Shown here: in pieces, positions 46,740 to 57,158 of the stretch | How the letters are laid out: every line of letters begins with the position of its first letter | Position numbering within the stretch: position 1 is the first letter of the stretch | Assembly: GCF_011806525.1 (NCBI RefSeq) | Contig: NZ_JAAVKI010000005.1 | Span: 310,001-374,000, forward strand | DNA: 64,000 bases | Direction of reading: 5' to 3' | Source of the DNA: Thalassospira sp. HF15 | GTDB taxonomy: Bacteria; Pseudomonadota; Alphaproteobacteria; Rhodospirillales; Thalassospiraceae | Made by a program: the position numbers and the translations under genes | Notes under the pieces: generated by a model | What the model was told of the DNA's origin: nothing | The model's database searches: none | Seen by the model: the letters and a program-made list of their open reading frames with translations, nothing else

Positions 46740-47165
46740 ATGCTTGAAAGCAGTCACAGCACCACAGACCCTGCCCTTATCAAGGTGATTGAAACCGCCA
46801 ACTGGATCTTGCGCGACGGTGAAAACATCCTGTCGGTCAGAAGCCATGGTCGCGATCGGTTCTATTTACCCGGCGGTAAAATTGAGCCCGGCGAAACCGC
46901 CCGCGAAGCCATCAAACGGGAAATCAATGAAGAACTCGGTGTCGAACTGATCCCTGGCACATTGCGCCAACTGGGAACATTTGCCGGACAGGGCCATAAC
47001 CTGCCCGAAGGATCGGTCGTCCGCATGACCTGTTTTACCGGGTACTATTGCGGCACCCTTTCCCCGGCACGCGAGATTGCCGAACTTAGATGGCTATCCC
47101 CGCGTGAACGCCACCTGATGGCCCCGATGGGTCAAAAGATCACCGCCGCCCTGTTTGATATTTAA
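46740..47165 (+). CDS. NUDIX hydrolase
   Basis: 141 residues with a complete Nudix box, GKIEPGETAREAIKREINEELGVE in pattern (Gly45-x5-Glu to REINEELG), around residues 44-66. It hydrolyses nucleoside diphosphate derivatives. Immediate linkage to nadC suggests a nucleotide substrate, possibly NAD-related, but this is inference; a general housecleaning role is equally possible. Confidence 0.88.
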   Translation: MLESSHSTTDPALIKVIETANWILRDGENILSVRSHGRDRFYLPGGKIEPGETAREAIKREINEELGVELIPGTLRQLGTFAGQGHNLPEGSVVRMTCFTGYYCGTLSPAREIAELRWLSPRERHLMAPMGQKITAALFDI

Positions 47166-47297
47166 TCCCGGTTCAACGCGGTCCGGCCGGCGGGCAACGT
47201 ATTACTGCGATGATATCCGCCTCTCTGTTTGTTCTCTTTATGTTCTAATTTCTTTATGGTAAAAATGCTGTGCAACTCGGCATAAAGGGATCCGAAC

Positions 47298-48113
47298 ATG
47301 ACGCAGGACAAAGGGGCATTGCTTCGCGCGCTTCACGAAGAGCCCGGTGCATTCATCATTCCCAATCCATGGGATATCGGAACAGCCAGAATTCTTGCCG
47401 CACTGGGCTTTCGCGCCTTGGCAACGACCAGTGCTGGCATGGCATTTTCCCTAGGCGTTGCCGAGGGAAAAACATCACCTGAAAATACGTTCAGGCACTG
47501 CGAGGCACTGGTATCTGCCACACCACTTCCCATAACTGCCGATCTTGAAAAAGGAATGGGCGATAGTCCGGAAAGCGCGGCGAAAACGATTTCGGTCGCG
47601 GCGTCAATCGGCCTGGCTGGCTGTTCGCTTGAAGATCACACAGGGGACCGCGAAAACCCGATCTATGATTTCTCGCTTGCCGTTGAACGCATCCAGGCTG
47701 CCGCCGAAGCACAATCAGCCCTGCCCCATGATTTTGTCCTTACCGCACGATGTGAGAACTTTTTGTGGGGACGCCCTGATCTTGATGACACGATCAAGCG
47801 CCTTCAGGCGTTTGAAGAGGCAGGTGCTGATGTTCTCTATGCGCCGGGCCTGCACGATCTTGATACAATCCGTACTGTTTGCGCGTCGCTGAGCAAACCG
47901 GTGAATGTTGTTATGGGAATGCCTGGAAAAACGTTCAGTCTGGCCGAGTTGGCCGAGGCGGGCGCAAAAAGGATCAGCGTCGGATCCGCACTGGCCCGTC
48001 TTGCCTACGGCGCCTTTGTCAATGCATCGCGTGAAATGATCGACACCGGAACATTCGGGTTTTCCGATCAGGCCATGGGTTTTGCCGAGCTTGAAGAATT
48101 TTTCACCGCATAA
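47298..48113 (+). CDS. Isocitrate lyase/PEP mutase family protein
   Basis: 271 residues with the family barrel: PNPWDIGTARILAALGFRA, TTSAGMAFSLG, SLEDHTGD (metal-site region) and the C-terminal VGSALARLAYGAF. Homologues include methylisocitrate lyase, oxaloacetate decarboxylase and carboxyphosphonoenolpyruvate-type enzymes. The usual active-site DxDxGYG is here ADLEKGMGD, so the chemistry cannot be assigned. AAGGGA precedes the ATG. Confidence 0.82.
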   Translation: MTQDKGALLRALHEEPGAFIIPNPWDIGTARILAALGFRALATTSAGMAFSLGVAEGKTSPENTFRHCEALVSATPLPITADLEKGMGDSPESAAKTISVAASIGLAGCSLEDHTGDRENPIYDFSLAVERIQAAAEAQSALPHDFVLTARCENFLWGRPDLDDTIKRLQAFEEAGADVLYAPGLHDLDTIRTVCASLSKPVNVVMGMPGKTFSLAELAEAGAKRISVGSALARLAYGAFVNASREMIDTGTFGFSDQAMGFAELEEFFTA

Positions 48114-48214
48114 AAAACGCAACGCCCGGTCACGAAGGCGCAACACGTTAATCCTGTGAGCAGGCCCAAGCAGGCTTCCCGGCACAAGCATGGCCAACGA
48201 GACGAAAACATTTC

Positions 48215-50833
48215 CTAGCGCGGTGCATCCCCGTCCGGACTGCCGCCCGCATCGGGAATTTCACGGCCCGACGCATCACGATCACGCGAAACATCCTTGG
48301 CCGCAGACGGCGGGGCCGCCTTTTGATCCGCGCCGCTGTCATCTGAGTCAGAGGACATTTCGTCGGTTTTATCCTCCGAGGTGTTGTCTGACTTCGGTTC
48401 GGTTTCAGTGATCTTTTGCGGTGCGCCCTTTCCGGCATCACGGATGGCATCGGTTAGCTTGTCGATATCACGCAGGTTAAGGTCACGCTGCGGGAACGGA
48501 ATTTCGATACCTTCATCGCGGAAGCGCTGAACAAGCTCAAAGCGGATCGAGCTTGCCACGGCAATCACGTCACCAATATCGCGCAAGAAGTAACGCAATT
48601 CGAAATCAAGCGAACTGGCTCCGAAATCCATGAACACCACCTGCGGTGCCGGGTAAGTCAGAATTTCGCGGCGCTTGTCGGCCATTTCAAACAGGATCTC
48701 ACGAACCTTTTCGACATCCGCACCATAGGACACCCCGATCTTGATGATGCCACGCCCCGAACGTTCCTTAAGCGTCCAGTTCAGAACCCGGTTGGAAATC
48801 AGTTCAGAGTTCGGAATGACGACCGAGGACCGATCAAAGGTTTCGATCTCTGTCGCACGCACCCGGATGTCTTTGACAAAGCCCTGATCAGCGCCAACCA
48901 CGATCCAGTCCCCAACCTTGATCGGCCGTTCGACCAGCAGGATCAGGCCGGACACAAAGTTGTTCACGATACTTTGCATGCCAAAACCGATACCGACCGA
49001 GATGGCACCGGCGATGATGGCAAGGTTCGAAAGATCAAGCCCGGCAGCAGAAACCGCCAGCAAAATGGCAAGACAGATGCCAGCATACCCAAAAATGGCC
49101 GAGACTGAGTGTTGCAGACCCTGATCAAGTTTGGTGTTGGGCAGAACGCGCGTGCTCAGCATCCGCTGGAAGAATCGCATCACGGCCAGCACGATGACAA
49201 ACATCAAGGCCGCCAAAAGGATGGAGCGCAGCGAGAAATGAATGCCCCCAACCTGGATGCCGATAAATGCCTGCTGAACAGCCAGAATCAGATCGGTCCA
49301 CGCAATGTCGGTAAAGATCATGACCGCGACCGGCACGGCGACGCTGAACATCACCACATCGATCAGCACACGCAGCCAGAAATACAGCGTGCCATGCACC
49401 GCATCGCTAACATTGCTGTCCTCGCTGCTCTCGGGACGCACCAGATAGGTGTGCATCAAGGCCCGGCTGTAGGCACGCAGCAGCCAGTAGCAAGTCACGA
49501 AAGCCAGCGCCATCATCAGGTTTTCAAGGATGAACCGCGCAAGCGCGACATAGCCGACAGCCATCAGGACCGGCATCAGGATTGCGATGATTTTCAGGCC
49601 ACGGCGCGACCGGCGCTCGATCTTTGACCAGATTTCGTGACGGTCACGTTCGTCATGCTGCCAGAACATCCCCAGCGAGGAAACAAACAGCAGAACCGAG
49701 ATCACCAGAACGTTCGAGATGCTTTGCACAAGCGCAACATCAAGCGACGTACCAAGCGTCGTCGCCCCCTGCAGCAACACCATATCGCAGGCAAAAATCA
49801 CCGCGACAGCCAGTGAACAGAACCCGACAACCCGCGCCCCTTTCACGGTTGTGCCCGAACGGCGCAATTTCGGCGCAAAGGGCGAGTGCACACTGCGCAC
49901 AGCAGCCCCGACAAACAACAGGAACAATGCAGCGGCAAAGCATTGATAAACAAAGTCACCCATCGCGCCACTCAGAAGGGCATCACGCGATTCAAGGATG
50001 CCATAGGCAATCAAAAGCGCGATACCCGGCACCATCGCGGTAAACAGGAACCGCGTCCCGGATATCAGCGATACCCGATCTTCATCAGGCACACTGTTCC
50101 AGCGCGCGGGTATATAGCGCAGGACAATGACTTCACCGCCAATCAGGGCAGCAATGACAATAAAGGTCAAAAGAACCAGTCCGGGTGCGACCTCGGAAAA
50201 CTGATCGGCAACCTTGCCTTCAAGTTCAAGATTGGAATAGCGCGCCTGCACCATGCTGGGCAGTTTTACGATTTCACCCCAGGCCTCAAACCAGACGACC
50301 GGATCAAGCGGCACATCCACCCGACCAAGAATACGCCGGGTGAAGCGTTCGCGCGCCAGACCTGCCAGTTGATCGGACAGTTCACTGGCCCGGAAACTTA
50401 CCAATTCCAGCTGCTTGATCACGCCGCTGATGCGCGCGATATCCTGATCAATACGTTCACGTTCGCGCGCGACTTCGGGGACTTCTTCCTCCCCCTCTTC
50501 CGGGGCTTTGCCAAGCTTGCCAAGGGCGGCCTCGAAACGCTGCAGACGATCATTGGCCCGACCCCGCAGGTCATTGATGGCAAGCTGCATGGTTTCAATC
50601 TGATCACGACCATTGGCGATCACGCGCCCTGTGACATCTTCGCCGGAAATGGAGTCTTCAACGTCATCAAGATTGGCTTCCCAGTCCGAGATGCGGTTCT
50701 GGGCATTTTCCAGCTCGATCTTCTGAACGGATTCAGGTCGCTGTTCGCCGGGTTGTGCCGACAAACCGAAAGAAGCCGTCATTGCGAACAGACAGATTGC
50801 AAGACCTGCGATGACCTGACGAACTGATGTCAT
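48215..50833 (-). CDS. Large MscS-family mechanosensitive channel with DUF3772-type N-terminus
   Basis: 872 residues. A signal peptide (about 1-27) is followed by a periplasmic coiled-coil domain (about 35-175), then about ten membrane helices (about 200-600). The MscS pore and beta domain (about 605-790) shows ISVGIGFGMQSIVNNFVSGL, VERPIKVGDWIVVG and VIPNSELISNRVLNWT. The C-terminus (about 805-872) is a disordered acidic tail rich in Asp, Ser and Lys. It releases solutes during osmotic downshock; large forms like this resemble MscK/YbiO. Confidence 0.9.
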   Translation of the reverse strand: MTSVRQVIAGLAICLFAMTASFGLSAQPGEQRPESVQKIELENAQNRISDWEANLDDVEDSISGEDVTGRVIANGRDQIETMQLAINDLRGRANDRLQRFEAALGKLGKAPEEGEEEVPEVARERERIDQDIARISGVIKQLELVSFRASELSDQLAGLARERFTRRILGRVDVPLDPVVWFEAWGEIVKLPSMVQARYSNLELEGKVADQFSEVAPGLVLLTFIVIAALIGGEVIVLRYIPARWNSVPDEDRVSLISGTRFLFTAMVPGIALLIAYGILESRDALLSGAMGDFVYQCFAAALFLLFVGAAVRSVHSPFAPKLRRSGTTVKGARVVGFCSLAVAVIFACDMVLLQGATTLGTSLDVALVQSISNVLVISVLLFVSSLGMFWQHDERDRHEIWSKIERRSRRGLKIIAILMPVLMAVGYVALARFILENLMMALAFVTCYWLLRAYSRALMHTYLVRPESSEDSNVSDAVHGTLYFWLRVLIDVVMFSVAVPVAVMIFTDIAWTDLILAVQQAFIGIQVGGIHFSLRSILLAALMFVIVLAVMRFFQRMLSTRVLPNTKLDQGLQHSVSAIFGYAGICLAILLAVSAAGLDLSNLAIIAGAISVGIGFGMQSIVNNFVSGLILLVERPIKVGDWIVVGADQGFVKDIRVRATEIETFDRSSVVIPNSELISNRVLNWTLKERSGRGIIKIGVSYGADVEKVREILFEMADKRREILTYPAPQVVFMDFGASSLDFELRYFLRDIGDVIAVASSIRFELVQRFRDEGIEIPFPQRDLNLRDIDKLTDAIRDAGKGAPQKITETEPKSDNTSEDKTDEMSSDSDDSGADQKAAPPSAAKDVSRDRDASGREIPDAGGSPDGDAPR

Positions 50834-51052
50834 TCCTGATAATCCATTATGATGCCCGAGGTAAAGCCCGGCTTCCGTTTCTTGAGCGTTTTTCGCGTTT
50901 TGTAAACAGGTTGGGTTGATACTTGTTCACAGAACCGAACCCTACACTGAGAACCGTAACGAATCATCTAACGTTTCGTTCCCGTGCGATGACACATTGA
51001 CCATGACCCCGTTCCTGACTTGCGTGCACGCAGTCAGCCAAGGAGCCCCTTA

Positions 51053-52042
51053 ATGAGTAAAACCGCGCTCATCAATGCCTTTGAAATTGCCCCGAACGGC
51101 ACCGCACAGCCGGTTGAATGGGATGCCCTGCAATCAGGTTTGCCGCCGATTGCCGAGGGAAACTTTCTTTGGGTGCATCTGGACTGGATGGGCGACGGGG
51201 TCCGCGACTGGTTGATCAGCGTGGCCGGGATTGATGCCACGATCACAGACACGCTTTCGACGCGCGGGACACGCCCGGCGGTCTTTTTCTATGACCCGGG
51301 TTATTCGCTTAATCTGCGTGGGGTAAACCTGAACGCGGAAAATGATCCCGCGGATATGATTTCCGTGCGGTTTTGGGTCACGGCAAATATGGTGATCACG
51401 CTGCGCAACCAGCCGCTCAAGGCATTTGATGACATGCGTGCAGCCATTGCCGAGGGCAAAGCCCCCAGCAGCATTGACGACTTTGTCCTGACTGTTGCAG
51501 AGCGCCTTGCCTATCGCGTCGAGAATATCGTGCTCGGCATGGAAGAAGATGTCGAGGCGATCGAGGATGAACAGGAAACGGTGGCCGAGGGTAAAACACT
51601 TGCCCTTCGCAAACGTGGATCGGACATCCGTCACCGCCTGTCGCGCCTGCGTCGCCATCTGGGACCGCAACGCGATGCGCTGGCACATTATGTCGAACAA
51701 AAACCATCCTGGTCGGACAAGCGGTTCAAACGCCGTGCCCGTGCTCTGACCGACAAGACTGTGCGGCTGGTCGAAGAATTTGATTCACTGCGTGAACGCA
51801 TTCAGATCGTGAATGAAAACCTGATGGCGCTGGAAACCGAACAGATGAACCGCACCATGTATTGGCTGACGGTGATTGCCGGATTGTTCCTGCCAATCAG
51901 TTTTGTCACCGGACTTCTGGGCATCAATGTTGGCGGCTTGCCTGCGGCAGACAACCCATACGGCTTCCTTGGCGTATCCATTATTCTGGCTTTGATCACT
52001 GCGTTCGAAATCTGGTTGTTCAAGAAAATGCGTCTTATCTGA
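51053..52042 (+). CDS. zntB: Zinc transporter ZntB (CorA superfamily)
   Basis: 329 residues: a large cytoplasmic N-terminal domain, a long helix (about 190-265, with MALETEQMNRTMYWLT before TM1) and two C-terminal membrane helices. The loop motif is GINVGG, as in ZntB, rather than the GMN of Mg2+ CorA. ZntB transports Zn2+ coupled to protons. I chose the ATG at 51053 because AAGGAG lies just upstream; an in-frame alternative 33 bases earlier has none. Confidence 0.9.
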   Translation: MSKTALINAFEIAPNGTAQPVEWDALQSGLPPIAEGNFLWVHLDWMGDGVRDWLISVAGIDATITDTLSTRGTRPAVFFYDPGYSLNLRGVNLNAENDPADMISVRFWVTANMVITLRNQPLKAFDDMRAAIAEGKAPSSIDDFVLTVAERLAYRVENIVLGMEEDVEAIEDEQETVAEGKTLALRKRGSDIRHRLSRLRRHLGPQRDALAHYVEQKPSWSDKRFKRRARALTDKTVRLVEEFDSLRERIQIVNENLMALETEQMNRTMYWLTVIAGLFLPISFVTGLLGINVGGLPAADNPYGFLGVSIILALITAFEIWLFKKMRLI

Positions 52043-52139
52043 TGGCAGCAATGCAAACCGCCTTGTTGCAATGCGATGCAACTTGGAGCTATGACAATCT
52101 CACAGTTATCATTTCTTCCACTGCATCCGAGACTTGTTG

Positions 52140-53267
52140 ATGACCGACGGCCCGCTTTCCCGTTATCGCGCGAAAATCACCGCTGGTGAGCTGTCCCACG
52201 ATCCGATGCAGGAGCTGTGCGCCGAAAAGCTGCAAAGCCTGAAACATGCGCTTGATCATTACGAACCGACAACCGGAACAGGCGGCTGGCGCGAACGGTT
52301 TGGTTTAACGCGCCGACGCGAGGAACCCACCCCGCCGCTTGGACTTTATATTTATGGCGAAGTCGGGCGTGGCAAATCGATGCTGATGGATCTGTTTTAC
52401 GAAACCATCAGCATTGAAAAAAAACGTCGCGTTCATTTCCATGATTTCATGCAGGATGTGCATGAACGCATGCACCGCTATCGCCAGACCAAGAAAAAGG
52501 ACGATGCCGACCCGATCCCGCCGATTGCAGAGGACCTTGCCAAAGATGCCTGGTTGCTGTGCTTTGACGAGATGCAGGTTACCGACATCACCGACGCGAT
52601 GATCCTCGGCCGTCTGTTCGAACAGCTGTTTGATCATGGGGTAGTGATCGTCACCACATCCAACCGCGTGCCGGATGATCTGTACAAGGATGGTCTGCAG
52701 CGCCAGAACTTCCTGCCCTTCATCGACATGATCAAGCAAAAGCTTGATGTGCTGGAACTGGCAAGCCCAACCGATTACCGCATGCGCAATCTGACCGCGG
52801 CCGAAGTCTTCCTGTATCCGACCACCCGCGAAGACGCATCGCCGCGTATCGACGAGATGTTTGCCACCCTGACCGAGGGCGCACGCGTTGCACCCGACAG
52901 TCTGACCGTCAAGGGCCGCAAAATCGAAATTGCCGCAGCTGGCGCCGGGGTGGCCAAATTCACCTTTGAAGAGCTCTGCACACGACCATTGGGCCCGGGT
53001 GACTACATCGCCTTGGCGACGCATTTCCATACCATCGTCATTGATTTCATTCCGAAACTGCCGGACTCTCGCCGTGACTGGGCCAAGCGGTTCGGCACTC
53101 TGGTCGATGCGATGTATGAGCACAAAACCAAGCTGATCTGCGCGATTGAGTGCGATCCGACCGAGATCTACACCGACGGCGACTATTCATTTGAATTCCA
53201 GCGTACGGTGTCGCGCATGACGGAAATGCGCAGTCAGGAATATCTCGATATGGCGCATCTGACCTGA
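52140..53267 (+). CDS. zapE: Cell division protein ZapE (AFG1-family ATPase)
   Basis: 375 residues with Walker A GEVGRGKSMLMDLFY (about residues 75-89), Walker B LLCFDEMQVTDITDAMIL and ITTSNRVPDDLYKDGL-like sensor sequence (VTTSNRVPDDLY). ZapE binds FtsZ and, in mitochondria and bacteria, aids membrane-protein quality control. ATG at 52140; two TTG codons directly upstream are in frame. In alphaproteobacteria it often sits just upstream of mdh-sucCDAB, as here. Confidence 0.94.
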   Translation: MTDGPLSRYRAKITAGELSHDPMQELCAEKLQSLKHALDHYEPTTGTGGWRERFGLTRRREEPTPPLGLYIYGEVGRGKSMLMDLFYETISIEKKRRVHFHDFMQDVHERMHRYRQTKKKDDADPIPPIAEDLAKDAWLLCFDEMQVTDITDAMILGRLFEQLFDHGVVIVTTSNRVPDDLYKDGLQRQNFLPFIDMIKQKLDVLELASPTDYRMRNLTAAEVFLYPTTREDASPRIDEMFATLTEGARVAPDSLTVKGRKIEIAAAGAGVAKFTFEELCTRPLGPGDYIALATHFHTIVIDFIPKLPDSRRDWAKRFGTLVDAMYEHKTKLICAIECDPTEIYTDGDYSFEFQRTVSRMTEMRSQEYLDMAHLT

Positions 53268-54838
<1,571 letters not shown>

Positions 54839-54848
54839 AGAACGCGAA

Positions 54849-54878
54849 ACGGGCTGGTCATTGACCGGCCCGTTTTTC
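54849..54878 (+). terminator. Intrinsic terminator between mdh and sucC
   Basis: ACGGGCTGGTC (54849-54859) pairs with GACCGGCCCGT (54863-54873), with one wobble and a 3-nt loop, then TTTTT to 54876. Partial read-through would make mdh the most abundant message of the cluster. Confidence 0.75.
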
Positions 54879-55010
54879 AATCATTGTTGTTTTTCAAACT
54901 TCAATGATCGCGGGCCTCTTAACAAAGTCCCTCCCGCTCGAGACAGGGACATTGAAATCCAGATTTCTGACCCACCGGAAATCGTACGGAAGGCAAGAAA
55001 GCGACCGAAC

Positions 55011-56210
55011 ATGAATATTCATGAGTACCAGGCGAAAGAAATTCTTCGCAAATACGGTGTGACCGTGCCAAACGGCAAAGTTGCATACACCGCTCAGGAA
55101 GCCATCGAAGCTGCCCAGTCCCAGGCTGGCCCGGTTTACGTGGTAAAATCCCAGATCCATGCAGGTGGCCGCGGTAAGGGCACCTTCAAGGAAGCCAAGG
55201 CAGGTGACAAAGGCGGCGTTCGCGTCGTCAAGAGCCCGGAAGAAGTCGGCGAGAACGCTGAACAGATGCTCGGCTCCACCCTGGTTACCCACCAGACCGG
55301 CCCTGAAGGCAAAGAAGTCAAACGCGTCTACATCGAAGAAGGCTGCGACATCGCACGCGAACTGTATCTTTCGGTTCTCGTTGATCGCGCATCTTCGCGT
55401 GTGATCTTCATGGCGTCGACCGAAGGCGGCATGGACATCGAAGAAGTTGCCGAAGCAACCCCGGAAAAGATCGTCACCGTTGACATCGACCCGGCTGCAG
55501 GTTTCTCGGGCTTCCACGGTCGCAAACTGGCGTTTGCACTTGGCCTTGAAGGCAAGCAGGTTTCCAAAGCTGTCAAATTCATGTCGGCGATGTACCAGTG
55601 CTTCCTCGATACCGATGCAGCCATGGTTGAAATCAACCCGCTCGTCGTGACCGGCGAAGGCGACATCATCGCGCTTGATTGCAAAATGAACTTCGACGAC
55701 AACGCGCTGTTCCGCCATGCGGACATCGAAGAGCTGCGTGACGAAGACGAAGAAAACCCGGCCGAACTCGAAGCTGCAAAACACAGCCTCAACTACATCA
55801 AGCTTGATGGCACCATCGGCTGCATGGTCAACGGCGCAGGCCTGGCCATGGCAACCATGGACATCATCAAGCTGTACGGTGGCGAACCGGCTAACTTCCT
55901 TGACGTTGGTGGCGGCGCAACCAAGGAACGCGTGACCACTGCCTTCAAGCTGATCCTGTCGGATCCGAATGTCGAAGGCATCCTGGTCAACATCTTTGGC
56001 GGCATCATGCGTTGTGACGTGATTGCAGACGGCGTTGTGGCAGCAGCCCGCGAAGTCAGCCTGAACGTCCCGCTGGTCGTTCGCCTTGAAGGTACCAATG
56101 TCGAACTTGGCAAGAAGATCCTCGAAGAATCGGGTCTGCCGATTGTTTCGGCTGACAACCTTGCCGATGCCGCCGAGAAGGTGGTCAAAGCTGTGAAGGA
56201 GGCCGCGTAA
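55011..56210 (+). CDS. sucC: Succinyl-CoA synthetase beta subunit
   Basis: 399 residues from the ATG at 55011 ([17 protein letters not shown]). The ATP-grasp domain (about 1-240) includes [15 protein letters not shown]. The C-terminal domain has [16 protein letters not shown], which forms the phosphohistidine contact loop. With SucD it converts succinyl-CoA to succinate with nucleotide triphosphate formation. sucD begins 2 bp after its stop. Confidence 0.98.
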   Translation: MNIHEYQAKEILRKYGVTVPNGKVAYTAQEAIEAAQSQAGPVYVVKSQIHAGGRGKGTFKEAKAGDKGGVRVVKSPEEVGENAEQMLGSTLVTHQTGPEGKEVKRVYIEEGCDIARELYLSVLVDRASSRVIFMASTEGGMDIEEVAEATPEKIVTVDIDPAAGFSGFHGRKLAFALGLEGKQVSKAVKFMSAMYQCFLDTDAAMVEINPLVVTGEGDIIALDCKMNFDDNALFRHADIEELRDEDEENPAELEAAKHSLNYIKLDGTIGCMVNGAGLAMATMDIIKLYGGEPANFLDVGGGATKERVTTAFKLILSDPNVEGILVNIFGGIMRCDVIADGVVAAAREVSLNVPLVVRLEGTNVELGKKILEESGLPIVSADNLADAAEKVVKAVKEAA

Positions 56211-56212
56211 CT

Positions 56213-57088
56213 ATGGCTGTTCTCGTCGATAAAAACACCAAAGTTATCTGCCAGGGTTTCACTGGTTCGCAGGGTACTTTCCACAGCGAACAGGCACTGG
56301 CATACGGCACCAAAATGGTTGGCGGTGTAACCCCGGGTAAAGGCGGCACCAAGCACCTTGACCTGCCGGTTTTCAACACTGTTGACGAAGCGGTTCACAC
56401 GACCGGCGCGAATGCCTCGGTCATCTATGTTCCGCCGCCCTTCGCAGCAGATGCAATCCTTGAAGCCATCGACGCCAAAGTCGAACTGGCTGTCTGCATC
56501 ACCGAAGGTATTCCGGTTGCTGACATGGTCCGCGTCAAGCGTGCACTCGACGGTTCGTCGACCCGCCTGATCGGCCCGAACTGCCCGGGTATCATTACCC
56601 CGGACGAATGCAAGATCGGCATCATGCCGGGTCACATTCACCGCCGCGGTAAAATCGGTATCGTTTCACGTTCCGGTACGCTCACCTACGAAGCAGTTGC
56701 GCAGACCACGGCCGCTGGCCTTGGTCAGTCGACCTGTATCGGTATTGGTGGTGACCCGGTCAACGGCACCAACTTCATCGACTGCCTCGACCTGTTCCTG
56801 AAGGATCCGGAAACCGAAGGCATCATCATGATCGGTGAAATCGGTGGTTCGGCAGAAGAAGAAGCATGTGAATTCCTGCAGGCTTCCTCGGTCAAGAAAC
56901 CGGTTGCCGGCTTCATCGCCGGTGTTACCGCACCTCCGGGTAAACGCATGGGCCATGCCGGTGCGATCATCTCGGGCGGTAAAGGTACCGCGGATGCCAA
57001 AATGGAAGCCATGCGCAGTGCTGGCGTTCTTGTTGCCGATTCCCCGGCAAGCCTCGGCTCGACCATGCTGAAGGCTTTGAAGGGCTAA
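56213..57088 (+). CDS. sucD: Succinyl-CoA synthetase alpha subunit
   Basis: 291 residues: CoA-binding Rossmann domain ([19 protein letters not shown]), [16 protein letters not shown], and the phosphorylated histidine in [14 protein letters not shown]. Tightly coupled to sucC, with a 2-bp gap. A 70-bp structured leader separates it from sucA. Confidence 0.98.
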   Translation: MAVLVDKNTKVICQGFTGSQGTFHSEQALAYGTKMVGGVTPGKGGTKHLDLPVFNTVDEAVHTTGANASVIYVPPPFAADAILEAIDAKVELAVCITEGIPVADMVRVKRALDGSSTRLIGPNCPGIITPDECKIGIMPGHIHRRGKIGIVSRSGTLTYEAVAQTTAAGLGQSTCIGIGGDPVNGTNFIDCLDLFLKDPETEGIIMIGEIGGSAEEEACEFLQASSVKKPVAGFIAGVTAPPGKRMGHAGAIISGGKGTADAKMEAMRSAGVLVADSPASLGSTMLKALKG

Positions 57089-57120
57089 TCTGGGTAGTCA
57101 GAGGAAAGGCAAGGGGGGGC

Positions 57121-57156
57121 GTGGTCCTTCTTGGGGACCATGCCTTCCAAGACCAC
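57121..57156 (+). promoter_or_regulatory. Alternative hairpins in the sucA leader
   Basis: TGGTCC (57122-57127) can pair with GGACCA (57135-57140). The same left side, GTGGT (57121-57125) plus CTTGG (57130-57134), can instead pair with CCAAG and ACCAC (57147-57156), ending three bases before the ATG at 57159. The two folds exclude each other and differ in how closely they approach the start codon. Confidence 0.35.
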
Positions 57157-57158
57157 AA